Positions 31,449 to 40,515 of a DNA stretch of 64,000 bases are shown piece after piece. Each line of letters starts with the position of its first letter. Position 1 is the stretch's first letter. The stretch is from Verrucomicrobiota bacterium. Lineage in GTDB: Bacteria > Verrucomicrobiota > Verrucomicrobiia > Limisphaerales > UBA1319. Below the pieces are notes generated by a model. That model worked only from the letters and a program-made list of their open reading frames with translations, ran no database searches and had not been told where the DNA came from. A program made the position numbers and the translations under genes. The DNA is taken from NCBI GenBank assembly GCA_022711435.1, contig JAKLFB010000004.1, positions 1-64,000 on the forward strand, written 5' to 3'.

Positions 31449-33989
31449 CTATGGATCGTATCCGACGCGGTAATATCCAGCATCGGCCCGGATGGGGAAT
31501 GTGCATTCTCTGACCACGACGCTTCCCCGATCCTGAACCTGAACGGTCGTTTCTGGCATGATCGGCGCCCAGACCGCCAGGTCGGTGGAGTGATAGTACC
31601 TCCTTCCGAAATCGTCCGCGTTCTTGCGCTCGGTCGAGCGGAGGTTGACGGCGGCGCCATCGACCAGGCCCGCGACCGCCAGCCACGGTTCGACGTCCGC
31701 CACCAAAGGATCGGATCCGCAGTGATATTCCATCCAGTTCGATCGCTCATCGCTGTCCGGATCCGCCTCGGGCGCCTCGATCGCGGCATTGGTCGCGCCT
31801 CGGCTGACAAGCGTCCATTGCCGCCATTCGTCAAAGGACGCTTTCAGCGGTTCGACAAGGACTTTGTCAAAGGAGACTGCGGCAGGCGAGCGGCTGCTGC
31901 CGCTGGCAGCCGCAAGACCGGCATGGACTTCCGCTTTCATCGCAATCCCCGCCGACCCGAACGCGACCCAGGTCTGGCCATCGGTCGAGTAATACCCGCT
32001 GAATGAGTTACCGAACCTGGCCAATCGCAGCCACGCGGCGCCGGATGGGGCCGCCGAGCTCCACACGATGGCGTTCCCGGGCTGGACAGACCGAAAACAG
32101 AAGCGCGCCACGTTGAGATCCGTTCCCGCCAGGGAAAGGAAGACCTGGCGGTCGCCGGCGCCGAGCCCTTCGCGGATCATCAGGCCTGCCTGGACGCCTG
32201 GCTGCCCGAATCGCACCGATCCGACTCGAGCCGTCACCTGAACATCCCCGGCGATCGGCAGGGCCAAGAAGCCGCACTGATCGGCGACGCCCGAGGCATT
32301 CGTCCCCGCGGTGCTGAAGCCGAAGATCCCGCCAGCCTCGCTCCCCCAGGCGGGCACGACCGGTTGCCCGATCTCGTGAACAGCCCACGGAGGGGGCAGA
32401 TCCACCACCCTCAGAAAGCAGGTGAATGGATCTCCCGGGATGCCGCCCCCGGTGCGATCCTGGAATGGCACGACCTGCACGAAGTGGTTCCCGGGCAGAA
32501 GCCAATCGCCGGCTGCGAACGCAGGGCCCGTCACGCCGGATCCCATCGGAACGCCGTTTGTAAGAAACTGCGCCGACGAGACCGTTCCCGCGGTTTCAAC
32601 GCCCAGTGCCAAGCCGCCGAGGCTCCGCAGGTTCAACGTGTCCCCTTCCGATAGCATCCGCGCAAACGCGTTGCTGGCCGGATTCCAAATGCCCAGGGCC
32701 GAGACCGCCGGGATGCCCTCGGACAAATGGCCATGGGTCAGCGTCGACCAGGGATTGAAATGGCCGTCGACGCCTCCCGGCCGCCAGTGGTTGATCACCA
32801 GGTCCGAATAGTGCGGCAGGCCGGTCGAACCCATGCGCAGAACATAATGATTGAAGGCGATGTCGTAGGCGCCGCTGTGAGATTGGGCGCCGACATAATC
32901 GTATTTGGCCAGGAAGGCCGAATCGCAAGGGGGCAGAGCCCGGCCCAGGAACAGCCGGGCAAAGTTCTCGAGGTTGATCGCGAACTGCGGGACTGCGCTG
33001 CCGGAAAAGGCCGTCCCGTAGAGGTCGATCCCGTTCTTCCAGGCGATCTCGGCCGCCTGCATCCAGACCTGCAGCGTGTATTGGGGATGGATGGTATCCC
33101 GGCAGACCTCGTTGATGAACCCGTTGTTCGAGACGGCGGCATTGACCTTCACCAGGTTATCCCGCCAGGCCTGAATCCCGGCGTCGAACCGGGCCTGGTT
33201 TTCCTGGTAGGCGCCGACGGCGATCATGGCGAGCGCCGCGGAGGCGCCCCAGTTGTTGTTGCGGGCAGCCGCCTGGGCAGCCTTGCCATGGAGGTAATCG
33301 AGCATGGCATCGAATCGAGCAATGTCGTGCGAGGCCCAGCCTGCGGCGCCTCGATGGAAATACCGGAGGATGTCCGCGGCGGCGACCCAGACGGGGGCAT
33401 ACCAGGCGGCCTCGAGCTGGAGCTGGCTGCTCGAGGTGCCCGAAGCCGGGCTCATGAGGACGAACGTCCCCGCCCAGTCGTTCATGATAGCCAGGGCTTT
33501 GTCCCGATGGCGACCATCGCCGGTGATCGCCCACTGGAGGGCGTGGGCCCACGCCGCCTGGCCGTCATTGCGGTATTGCGTTTCGGAGCTGCACGTCCCG
33601 CTGCCCACCACCACGACGTTTGAATAAGCAAGGTGCTGGTAGGCCAAAGATGCATAGGACGAAGCCCGCAAGCGGCTCCAGCCGAGCGCGGCGACGGACC
33701 CGGGCTCCCAGTAGACGCGATGCCGGATCCGATCCAGCTCCTGCTCCGAGTTCAGGACTGACGGATGCACAAGAGGCCGAGGCGGGACGATCGCGACCGG
33801 CGGCGCCTGGGCGAGAACGAAGCCCGGCGCTCCCGCCAAGCCGCCATTCGTGGAACCGCCTTGGCCCCCGGCATCCAGGACGCCAACGACCAAGATCAAC
33901 AACAGTCCCAGCCCGGGTTTCGGGCCATTCCAACGACCGAGCCGGCAGCGATTGCCAGGTTTGACCTGGGACTTGACCATGTTCCGCAT
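31449..33989 (-). CDS. Secreted alginate lyase-like protein
   Basis: The 846-residue protein carries a signal region (GLGLLLILVVGVLDAGG). An (alpha/alpha) alginate-lyase-type domain follows (about residues 80-400), with the RNNNWGASAALAMIAVGAY motif that marks this fold. Then come a DUF1349/laminin-G-like sandwich (about 535-710) and a C-terminal EADPDSDERSNWMEYHCGSDP segment. That segment resembles a calcium-binding type-3 repeat and is followed by the usual closing module. I infer periplasmic or extracellular cleavage of acidic polysaccharide. It starts 33 bases after the cyclase-like gene and may be read from the same transcript. Confidence 0.78.
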   Translation of the reverse strand: MRNMVKSQVKPGNRCRLGRWNGPKPGLGLLLILVVGVLDAGGQGGSTNGGLAGAPGFVLAQAPPVAIVPPRPLVHPSVLNSEQELDRIRHRVYWEPGSVAALGWSRLRASSYASLAYQHLAYSNVVVVGSGTCSSETQYRNDGQAAWAHALQWAITGDGRHRDKALAIMNDWAGTFVLMSPASGTSSSQLQLEAAWYAPVWVAAADILRYFHRGAAGWASHDIARFDAMLDYLHGKAAQAAARNNNWGASAALAMIAVGAYQENQARFDAGIQAWRDNLVKVNAAVSNNGFINEVCRDTIHPQYTLQVWMQAAEIAWKNGIDLYGTAFSGSAVPQFAINLENFARLFLGRALPPCDSAFLAKYDYVGAQSHSGAYDIAFNHYVLRMGSTGLPHYSDLVINHWRPGGVDGHFNPWSTLTHGHLSEGIPAVSALGIWNPASNAFARMLSEGDTLNLRSLGGLALGVETAGTVSSAQFLTNGVPMGSGVTGPAFAAGDWLLPGNHFVQVVPFQDRTGGGIPGDPFTCFLRVVDLPPPWAVHEIGQPVVPAWGSEAGGIFGFSTAGTNASGVADQCGFLALPIAGDVQVTARVGSVRFGQPGVQAGLMIREGLGAGDRQVFLSLAGTDLNVARFCFRSVQPGNAIVWSSAAPSGAAWLRLARFGNSFSGYYSTDGQTWVAFGSAGIAMKAEVHAGLAAASGSSRSPAAVSFDKVLVEPLKASFDEWRQWTLVSRGATNAAIEAPEADPDSDERSNWMEYHCGSDPLVADVEPWLAVAGLVDGAAVNLRSTERKNADDFGRRYYHSTDLAVWAPIMPETTVQVQDRGSVVVRECTFPIRADAGYYRVGYDP

Positions 33990-34022
33990 GCGGTTCCCAT
34001 CGGCGGCTGCGGCGCCAGACTC

Positions 34023-35846
34023 TTATCGTATCGCGCCCGCGAGGCGCCCGAACGCCGAGCAGGAAAAGATCATGGGGTAAAGCTCCTCGAAATACCAGAG
34101 CTTGGCGAAATAAAGCCCGATCGTGGACGACCGAAAATCCGTGCCGTTGCGGGTCTCCCGAAGGAGCCATGCGGATCCTCTCTCGAGCGCATCTGGATCG
34201 GGGACGTCTGCGGCGGCGAGGGCATCGAGCGCAAGGGCTGTCTCCTCGATCGTCGCGGGCGCGCCGGGAGCCGCTCCCCAGCCGCCCTCTGGCTGCTGGG
34301 TTTGGACCAGCCACGTGAGTGCCCGCGCGAAGGGCTCCTCGGCTCGACGCCGGATGGATGGCGGGAGCCGATCCAGAGCCAGAATCACCCGGGCCGTGCC
34401 GTAAAGAGGATTGCTGTGGTCCGGCGTGTGCTGGCTGCCGAACCAGAGTGGGATCCAGGCTCCATCCGGACGCTGCGCCCGGGCCAGATAGCCTAGCGCA
34501 CGTTGCATGGCTCCCTGCACGCGTCGCCGGAGCCGAGCCGGCATTCTTCCCTCCCAGGCGCTCCAGGCGGCCAATGCGTGCGCTGTGATGTCCGCACAGC
34601 TCCTATCAAACGGCAGGTTCAGCCAGCCACGGCAGAAAGTGGGGATGCCCCCGTCGCGATTCTGGACCCCCAGCAGCCAGCTCACACCCGAGATGACAGC
34701 GGCATGCGCAGCAGCCGCATGCGGATCCAGGCGGTTCAAGGCCAGCAGCACCCCCGCTGTGTCGTCCGCGTCCGGCACCCCGCCCGGCAGATCGGTCCAT
34801 GCCCATCCCCCGGGCGCTGCATGTGTGAATGGATGCTCGCGGCGATGCTGCTGCCCCAGGAGCCAAGCGACAATCCCTTCCCGGTCTCGCACATGCGCCC
34901 ATTCTGAATCGTCAGATCCTGCAGCCAGCGCGCCCACGCTCAAGGTTGTCAGCCATGTGCTCAGATTAACGTCAATCGGCCAGCTCCCATCGGCTCGAAC
35001 GCTCCCGGCCAGGAACCGCGTGCCGCGCTGCGCCACTGGATGCTCTCGCAAGCCGCTTGCCGCCAGAGCCATGACCACAAATCCGGTCAGAGGCGCTGCC
35101 TCGAGGAATCCGCCGCTGTCAGGCTGGCTGTCCCGGAGCACTCGAAGCACGGCCGGCTTGATCCATTCGCGCAAAGCTCGCAGCGGATGAAAGGCCGATC
35201 CGCGGAGGTTTTCGTGTCGCGCCAGGCCGACGGCAATGAGAGCGGGAATGGCATAGCTTACCACGGGCAGGCGCAGCCATTGAAAGAGCTGATGCGGCAG
35301 CGCAGCGAGCTCGAAAGGCAGTTGCGGGATGCGCCGCCACGCCTGTCCCCCTGGCCCGAGGCAGCCGCACAGGGCGCACAATGTCAGGATCGGCACGGAA
35401 AACGTGCGGTCCTTCCCATAGAGATCGAGAATGCGGCTGGCAAGATCCAGGGGATCCAGGGTGCCAATCCGGCAGGTGAGCCATCGCTCGGCGCGCTCGA
35501 TGGCGGCCCCATGCCCCGCTGCCAGGCTTGCGCAACCGTAGAACGCCGCCCAGCAGAGCAAGGTTGTGCTGGGATTGCTGGGGCTTCCGGGCGTGTCGCC
35601 CCAGCCCCCATCCGGCTCCTGATGCCGCGCCAGCCATTCGAGCCCGCCGCGGATCAGATCCGGATCCTGCTTCATCCAGGAGAGCGCGACGGTCGCCACT
35701 GCGGTCGAGAGTGCGCTCGATGAAAGTCGTCCGATCCAGCGCCCGCCGCTGAGGCGATCCAGCAAGGCGGCGCGAGCGTTGTCGCTGGCCTCGAGGATGG
35801 CCCGGGCCGTTTCAGGGCGGATTCCCATGCGACTGGTTGCGTTCAT
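34023..35846 (-). CDS. Squalene-hopene-cyclase-like class II terpene cyclase
   Basis: The 607-residue protein has the class II cyclase acid motif DADDT at 359-363 and several QW repeats (QEPDGGWG near 76, ADGSWP near 285, QRPDGAW and QQPEGGWG in the last third). It also has an LYGTARVILAL segment like the YGT region of squalene-hopene cyclases. Such enzymes protonate a polyprene and cyclise it at the membrane face. At 607 residues it is a little short for the family. The substrate is unknown; no squalene synthase gene is in the window. The start at 35846 overlaps the upstream gene by four bases (ATGA). It is the last of five coupled genes. Confidence 0.82.
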   Translation of the reverse strand: MNATSRMGIRPETARAILEASDNARAALLDRLSGGRWIGRLSSSALSTAVATVALSWMKQDPDLIRGGLEWLARHQEPDGGWGDTPGSPSNPSTTLLCWAAFYGCASLAAGHGAAIERAERWLTCRIGTLDPLDLASRILDLYGKDRTFSVPILTLCALCGCLGPGGQAWRRIPQLPFELAALPHQLFQWLRLPVVSYAIPALIAVGLARHENLRGSAFHPLRALREWIKPAVLRVLRDSQPDSGGFLEAAPLTGFVVMALAASGLREHPVAQRGTRFLAGSVRADGSWPIDVNLSTWLTTLSVGALAAGSDDSEWAHVRDREGIVAWLLGQQHRREHPFTHAAPGGWAWTDLPGGVPDADDTAGVLLALNRLDPHAAAAHAAVISGVSWLLGVQNRDGGIPTFCRGWLNLPFDRSCADITAHALAAWSAWEGRMPARLRRRVQGAMQRALGYLARAQRPDGAWIPLWFGSQHTPDHSNPLYGTARVILALDRLPPSIRRRAEEPFARALTWLVQTQQPEGGWGAAPGAPATIEETALALDALAAADVPDPDALERGSAWLLRETRNGTDFRSSTIGLYFAKLWYFEELYPMIFSCSAFGRLAGAIR

Positions 35847-36754
35847 GGCGTCGATCCCGCCACCAGGCTGCCCAAAGCCAGCAAGCCGTAAAAGGTGTAT
35901 TCGCAATCCGCACGGCGATCCAATGCATGGCTTCCAAATCCGCCGCTTCCATCCCAGAGCGATCCGACGAACTCGAGGCATTGGTCGGCAGGCACGCGGT
36001 GGATCCAGCCCTGCGTTCGCGCCGCGTGCAGGGCCGTTGCGGTCGATAGCAGATCCGGCACAGGGACAAGGGCCGCCGCGCGGAAGCCGCCCCGGGGGCA
36101 AAGGCGGCTCAGCATCCACTCCTGGCTGCCTGGCGGCTCCGGACAGCCGAGCTCTGCATGGAGCACCAAGGCGGCTGCGGTCACCGGGATTGTCGGCGTG
36201 CCCAGGCCGTTGTCGTTGACAAAACCGCCCGACTTATTTCGGAGCCGGCCCAGGCAGTGGACCGTCTTCCGGCTGTCCGGAAAGGGTTCGGCGAACGCCT
36301 CCCACGCGAGCATGCCCAGGAAAGTGTCATAGATGCTGCCCGAAAGCCGGCCCGGCAACCGGTGAAAACCGCCTTCCTTGCATACGTGAGCCGCCAGCTG
36401 TTCTTTCCAATGTGCTATCCAGCCTGCCGCATCCAGCCCGGCTCCCCAGCCCAGAATCTCCGCGCAGCGGATCATGCATGTCAGATGGACAAAATCAAGC
36501 TCCGCCCCGGCGCATCGCCGCAGAAAACCGGCCACGTCCGGCGCTGGGAGCTGCAGATCCAAAGCCCGCGCGCATTCCAGCCCAAACACCGAGTAGTAAA
36601 GATCGCTCTCGAGCGAACGCCCCCGAAACCCGCCGTCCGGGTTGAACTGCCCGAGGACGAAATCGCGGACTGAGCGGGAGGCGTTCGCGTCGAGGCTGGC
36701 TGCGCCCCGCTGCAAGGCCCGGCGCAGGCGTTGGCTGGAGGCAGTTCGGATCAC
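35843..36754 (-). CDS. Single-barrel prenyltransferase/terpene-cyclase-like protein
   Basis: This 303-residue protein is made of alpha-alpha repeats with motifs such as FNPDGGFRGR, NKSGGFVNDN and DGSGGFGSHA, as in protein-prenyltransferase beta subunits and one barrel of terpene cyclases. I see neither the DxDD acid motif nor the Asp/Cys/His zinc set. Where beta subunits have a His ligand (DCYHT-like) this one reads DCEYT. It may be a non-catalytic partner of the cyclase next to it, or an enzyme of a new kind. The start is taken as GTG at 36754, which overlaps the upstream stop as GTGA; the frame above it is not protein-like. Confidence 0.7.
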   Translation of the reverse strand: MIRTASSQRLRRALQRGAASLDANASRSVRDFVLGQFNPDGGFRGRSLESDLYYSVFGLECARALDLQLPAPDVAGFLRRCAGAELDFVHLTCMIRCAEILGWGAGLDAAGWIAHWKEQLAAHVCKEGGFHRLPGRLSGSIYDTFLGMLAWEAFAEPFPDSRKTVHCLGRLRNKSGGFVNDNGLGTPTIPVTAAALVLHAELGCPEPPGSQEWMLSRLCPRGGFRAAALVPVPDLLSTATALHAARTQGWIHRVPADQCLEFVGSLWDGSGGFGSHALDRRADCEYTFYGLLALGSLVAGSTP

Positions 36755-38424
36755 CTCGGCTCCGGCGTGGTGGGCCCCAGGACCCTGCTCACCAATCGCC
36801 GCAGCAATCCCTTCAGGTGGGAATTGTTGAGGCCGCTGAGCGATCGGATGGATTCGTTCCGGTAATGCTCGAGGAGCTGGCGCGCTTTCTCCTCGATCTG
36901 GAGCGACAGGCACACCTCGTGCAGCAAATCGCGCGGCTCGGTTTCGGTGGGGGAGGAATGCCACGCCTGGCGGAGGCGCTGGCGGACAGACCGATCGGCG
37001 TGCTCGCAGGCCAGCGAGACCATGATCGATGCGCCGGCGGCATCCGCGGCTTTGGTCGGGGCCGGTGCGAGCCAATCCTCGAGGTCATCTCGAATCTGAA
37101 AAGCCACCCCCAGCGCCTCGCTGAAGCGCTTGAGCGATTGCTCGATGGCTTCGTCGGCGCCAGCGCAGATGGCGCCCAGGCGCAGAGCGACCTCGAAGGC
37201 CGGAGAGGTTTTCTGGCGGAAGATGCCGAGCACTTGGGTAGTCGTGAGCTCGGCTGGCTGCCGGACATGGCACAGCTCGGCGCCCTGCCCCAGGCAGAGG
37301 CTGCGGTGGCCTTCCGTGGCTGCGCGGAACAGGCGCGTCTGGCTGGCCGGAGGCAGGCCGCTCTCGGCCAGCAGACGGTAGCCCTCGCCGATCAGAAAAT
37401 CGCCGAGGTTCAGCGCGATGGGCATGCCCAGGCGCCGGCCCGGGGTCGGCTGGCCATAGCGATACTCGTCATGATCCTCCAGGTCGTCGTGGAGGAGCGA
37501 TGCCTTGTGAAAACACTCGGTGGCCACGGCGACCTTGCGCACCGACTCCGGGAGCGGGCTCGCCGGGTCGCCGCCCGCCAGGGTTTGGTAAACGCATGCG
37601 GTGAGCAAGGGCCGCCACCGCTTGCCGCCTTGCACCAGCCACGCCAGCGCTTCCGCCTCCGTCACCGTGTCCGCACTGCCCAGCAGATCGCGCAAACGCC
37701 CGAGCTGAAACCACGACTCCACCTCCCGCCGCAGCTGGTCGATGTCCACCCGCCCCGGCCAGCGCGCCGGCGCCCGGAGACGCAGGGTTTCCCGAAGCCA
37801 ATCCTGGTCGAAATCCGTGTCGCGGCAGCCGTCTCGGTACAATGGAAAAGCCAGGCTCGGGATCGCATGGGCCGCTGTGTGCGGAAAAGCCCGCTCGAGC
37901 ACGTCCATGCAGCTCACACCCACGACCGCATCCACTCGGCCCTGTTCGAGCAGCGTGGTCACGACCGTGGTGCCCTCGGCCACGAGCACGACGTAGCCCA
38001 GCGCCTCGGCTTCCCTTTGGAAGCTGCTGATCGCACAGCGCCCGCAGCCCTCGCAGATCAATCCGATCCCGTCCAGAATGCCCTGGCACTCGCGCCGGTT
38101 GCGCAGGCACTGGGGCAAGAGCAGGACCCGCCGGTCAAAGGGGACTCCGGCGAATGTCTCGCGCCAGGTCTCGTTGCCCACGAGGACGGTCGTGAAATCG
38201 AGAAAATCGGGGCTGGATCCGGCTGCGGCGAGGATCTCCTGGGCGTGGCCGCGCAGCTCTTCGAGCGTCAGGGGGGGGACCAGAGCGAGCCGCTGGACGC
38301 GCTGGGAGACCGCCCGGAGCAGGGCGTTGCGGACCATCTTGTCGTCCGGCACCCGCTGCCGCTTCGGCAAAGCCTCCGGGCGCAAGGAGGACGGATTCCG
38401 CGGATGCTGGACGATGTCACCCAT
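36751..38424 (-). CDS. DUF116-polyprenyl synthase fusion
   Basis: Taken from the Met at 38424 the protein is 557 residues long. Residues about 90-230 form a DUF116 domain with conserved cysteines (Cys106, Cys113, Cys124, Cys127, Cys130, Cys172; CEGCGRC core), likely holding an Fe-S or metal centre. Residues about 235-555 are a trans-polyprenyl diphosphate synthase with GGKRWRP (266-272), first Asp-rich motif DDLED (313-317) and second DDLED (446-450). It should elongate isoprenoid diphosphates from IPP. Both Asp motifs are intact, so activity is expected. Chain length is not predictable by eye. The start overlaps the radical SAM stop by eight bases; an upstream Met at 38460 is possible. Confidence 0.85.
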   Translation of the reverse strand: MGDIVQHPRNPSSLRPEALPKRQRVPDDKMVRNALLRAVSQRVQRLALVPPLTLEELRGHAQEILAAAGSSPDFLDFTTVLVGNETWRETFAGVPFDRRVLLLPQCLRNRRECQGILDGIGLICEGCGRCAISSFQREAEALGYVVLVAEGTTVVTTLLEQGRVDAVVGVSCMDVLERAFPHTAAHAIPSLAFPLYRDGCRDTDFDQDWLRETLRLRAPARWPGRVDIDQLRREVESWFQLGRLRDLLGSADTVTEAEALAWLVQGGKRWRPLLTACVYQTLAGGDPASPLPESVRKVAVATECFHKASLLHDDLEDHDEYRYGQPTPGRRLGMPIALNLGDFLIGEGYRLLAESGLPPASQTRLFRAATEGHRSLCLGQGAELCHVRQPAELTTTQVLGIFRQKTSPAFEVALRLGAICAGADEAIEQSLKRFSEALGVAFQIRDDLEDWLAPAPTKAADAAGASIMVSLACEHADRSVRQRLRQAWHSSPTETEPRDLLHEVCLSLQIEEKARQLLEHYRNESIRSLSGLNNSHLKGLLRRLVSRVLGPTTPEPR

Positions 38425-39607
38425 AGGCGCCAAAGCCGAAAAACCAATGTCTCTTGGCAAACCGATATGCCCAGTGCGTCTCGGGCACCTCCTGGCCGGG
38501 CATGTGATGGCTGGGGCGACAGCTCATCCGCTCAATCTCGGCGAGGGCCGTTTCCCGCCCCGAGCTGTCCCTGGCGCCCTGCGCCCGAATAAAGCCCAGC
38601 AGCTTGTCCGGACAATCCAGCAGCACGCAGCCCCGGGTGGCGGAGGCGGCAAAGCGCCGAAATCCCGCCAGGAACGCGGACTCCTGCATCAGGCCCTTGA
38701 GGTCGGGGCATCCGCGGATGTTCTCGCAGGCGAACTGGACAGGAGGGCATGGTTCGACATCGCCCCACGGGCCAATGTGATGGCTGATCCCGGTCGCGGC
38801 CGGGCACAGGGCTCGGCCTTCGTGATCCCAGTAGGCATCGACGATGATCAGCGGCACGCGCGGGCGCAGATTCACCATGAACCGGCGCAGCGCTACAATT
38901 TGCTCCCGGGAAAGACAGAGCTCCGGCGCCGGATCGGCTCCCACAGGCCGGTAAAGATAATACCACAGGTAATGCACACCTCGACCGCACAGCGCCCGGG
39001 CGAATTCCTCGGTGGCCACCTCGTGGAAGTTCGATTGGCAGACGCTGGTGGCCACTCCGGTGAACAGCTTGTGGCGCCGGCACTGCTCCAGACCCTCGAT
39101 GCTGCGCGCGAAAACGCCGCGGCCGCCCCGCCGCTCGTCGCTGACCCGATCGAGGCCCTCGATGCTGACCAGAGGCGTCGCGTTCCCCAGCCGCCGCAGT
39201 TCCGCCGCCACATCCGCCGTCAGCAGCGTCCCGTTCGTGAACAGCTGGAAATAGCATCCTCGATGGCGGCCCAGCACCTCGAACAGATGCGGGTAGAGCA
39301 GCGGCTCGCCCCCGAGCAATCCGAAAAACCGGCAGCCTTCGCGCCGGGCTTGCCGGATGAGATCGTCCACGGCCGCCAGATCCAGATCCTGGGGGGATGC
39401 CTGCGTGCTCATCCAGCAGCCCTGGCACCTCAGGTTGCATCGGCTGGTCAACGACAGAAACAAAAACGCCGGAAAACTCATCCCCTGCCTGCGACGCCGC
39501 TCGAAAGCGCGGACGCTCCGCAGGCCGCCCACCCCCAGATTCCAGGCACATGTAGCCAGCAGGCGCGGATCGATCTCGCGCACCATTCGGTATATCAGGG
39601 AGAGCAT
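38417..39607 (-). CDS. Radical SAM enzyme with SPASM-like tail
   Basis: The 396-residue protein has the radical SAM cluster motif CNLRCQGC (Cys57, Cys61, Cys64), a GGEPLLYP motif that binds SAM, and a C-terminal Cys-rich SPASM-like region (VEPCPPVQFACENIRGC ... CVLLDC). These enzymes use a 4Fe-4S cluster to make the 5'-deoxyadenosyl radical. It does not look like HpnH in its C-terminus. The substrate is probably an isoprenoid or small molecule made by its neighbours; that is inference from context. Start is ATG at 39607 or GTG at 39610, overlapping the upstream gene by one or four bases. Confidence 0.87.
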   Translation of the reverse strand: MLSLIYRMVREIDPRLLATCAWNLGVGGLRSVRAFERRRRQGMSFPAFLFLSLTSRCNLRCQGCWMSTQASPQDLDLAAVDDLIRQARREGCRFFGLLGGEPLLYPHLFEVLGRHRGCYFQLFTNGTLLTADVAAELRRLGNATPLVSIEGLDRVSDERRGGRGVFARSIEGLEQCRRHKLFTGVATSVCQSNFHEVATEEFARALCGRGVHYLWYYLYRPVGADPAPELCLSREQIVALRRFMVNLRPRVPLIIVDAYWDHEGRALCPAATGISHHIGPWGDVEPCPPVQFACENIRGCPDLKGLMQESAFLAGFRRFAASATRGCVLLDCPDKLLGFIRAQGARDSSGRETALAEIERMSCRPSHHMPGQEVPETHWAYRFAKRHWFFGFGAYG

Positions 39608-40470
39608 CACGGCCGGATGGATGAGGCGGCGGCCGATGGATCGGAGCCCGGCGTTGCCGCGGAGGCTGGCTCGATCCCTTCTTGCGTCGAACCTGGCCGT
39701 TCGGGAATCGGTTCGGATGGGTCTCGTGCCAAATCGACCTCGGGCCGGAGCAGCTGGCGTCCCCGGGCCTGCTGACGCCGTTCCGCCAGCCCACGATACA
39801 CGTCCGATCCCAGCACCTTGGCCCTATCCGACTGAATGCGGTTCTTCTCCTTTTCCTCGTCCGCGATCTCCGCGCCGGCGATCGATCCCCCTTCGTGTTT
39901 GGGAAACACGATGGCTGCCTGCGGGCAGATCCGCGCGCAGGCGGGACAATAGGTCTTGCAGGCCATGGGTTGCTGCACGACGACCTTCCCATCGGCCGCG
40001 AGCGCGTAGACGCCAAACAGGCAGAATCCCAGGCACTGCTGGCACTGGCTGCAGCGCTGCGAATCGATCACCGGAAACCACGGGATCCATCCGTCGTCCG
40101 CCGGCGCCGCCGAAGGATCGTCCTCGAGCCCGTTATCCAGGCAGGCCCGGATACCCAGGCCGGCCAGGACCGCCTCGATCGGCGCCTCCCGCAAATCGAC
40201 TGGTTGGACGTCCGGGGCCGCCAAGGGAGCGCCGGCAAACTCGAAGAGGGCCCGAATGGCCCGCGGATAGCAGGCGCAGATCCGCGCGCTCGGATCGGAG
40301 GCCAACCGCGCCAGCAGCGGATCCTTGCGTGCCGCCATGCCGCACAGATCCGGCACGGCCGCGCAAGCGATCCCAGCGCCCTTGAGGCTCGCCCGCAGGT
40401 TGCGCAATTTCTCTCGGGCGATCCGCGCGCCATGAGCGCACTCGCAGATGATCACGTTCCGCATAGCCAC
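39607..40470 (-). CDS. Two-cluster 4Fe-4S protein
   Basis: This 287-residue protein carries two 4Fe-4S ferredoxin motifs: Cys140/143/146/150 (CSQCQQCLGFC) and Cys171/175/178/182 (CKTYCPACARIC). The N-terminal half has extra Cys pairs (CECAHG, DLCG, ICACYP) that recall HdrA- or MvhD-type electron-transfer proteins. The last 90 residues are low-complexity and charged. As first gene of the isoprenoid operon it probably feeds electrons to the radical SAM enzyme and/or the DUF116 protein. The GH172-like gene ends 45 bases upstream, so a separate promoter there is not certain. Confidence 0.82.
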   Translation of the reverse strand: MAMRNVIICECAHGARIAREKLRNLRASLKGAGIACAAVPDLCGMAARKDPLLARLASDPSARICACYPRAIRALFEFAGAPLAAPDVQPVDLREAPIEAVLAGLGIRACLDNGLEDDPSAAPADDGWIPWFPVIDSQRCSQCQQCLGFCLFGVYALAADGKVVVQQPMACKTYCPACARICPQAAIVFPKHEGGSIAGAEIADEEKEKNRIQSDRAKVLGSDVYRGLAERRQQARGRQLLRPEVDLARDPSEPIPERPGSTQEGIEPASAATPGSDPSAAASSIRP

Positions 40471-40515
40471 TGCAGAACAGAATACCTCGACGACGCCATC
40501 TGCACAACCGCGGCG

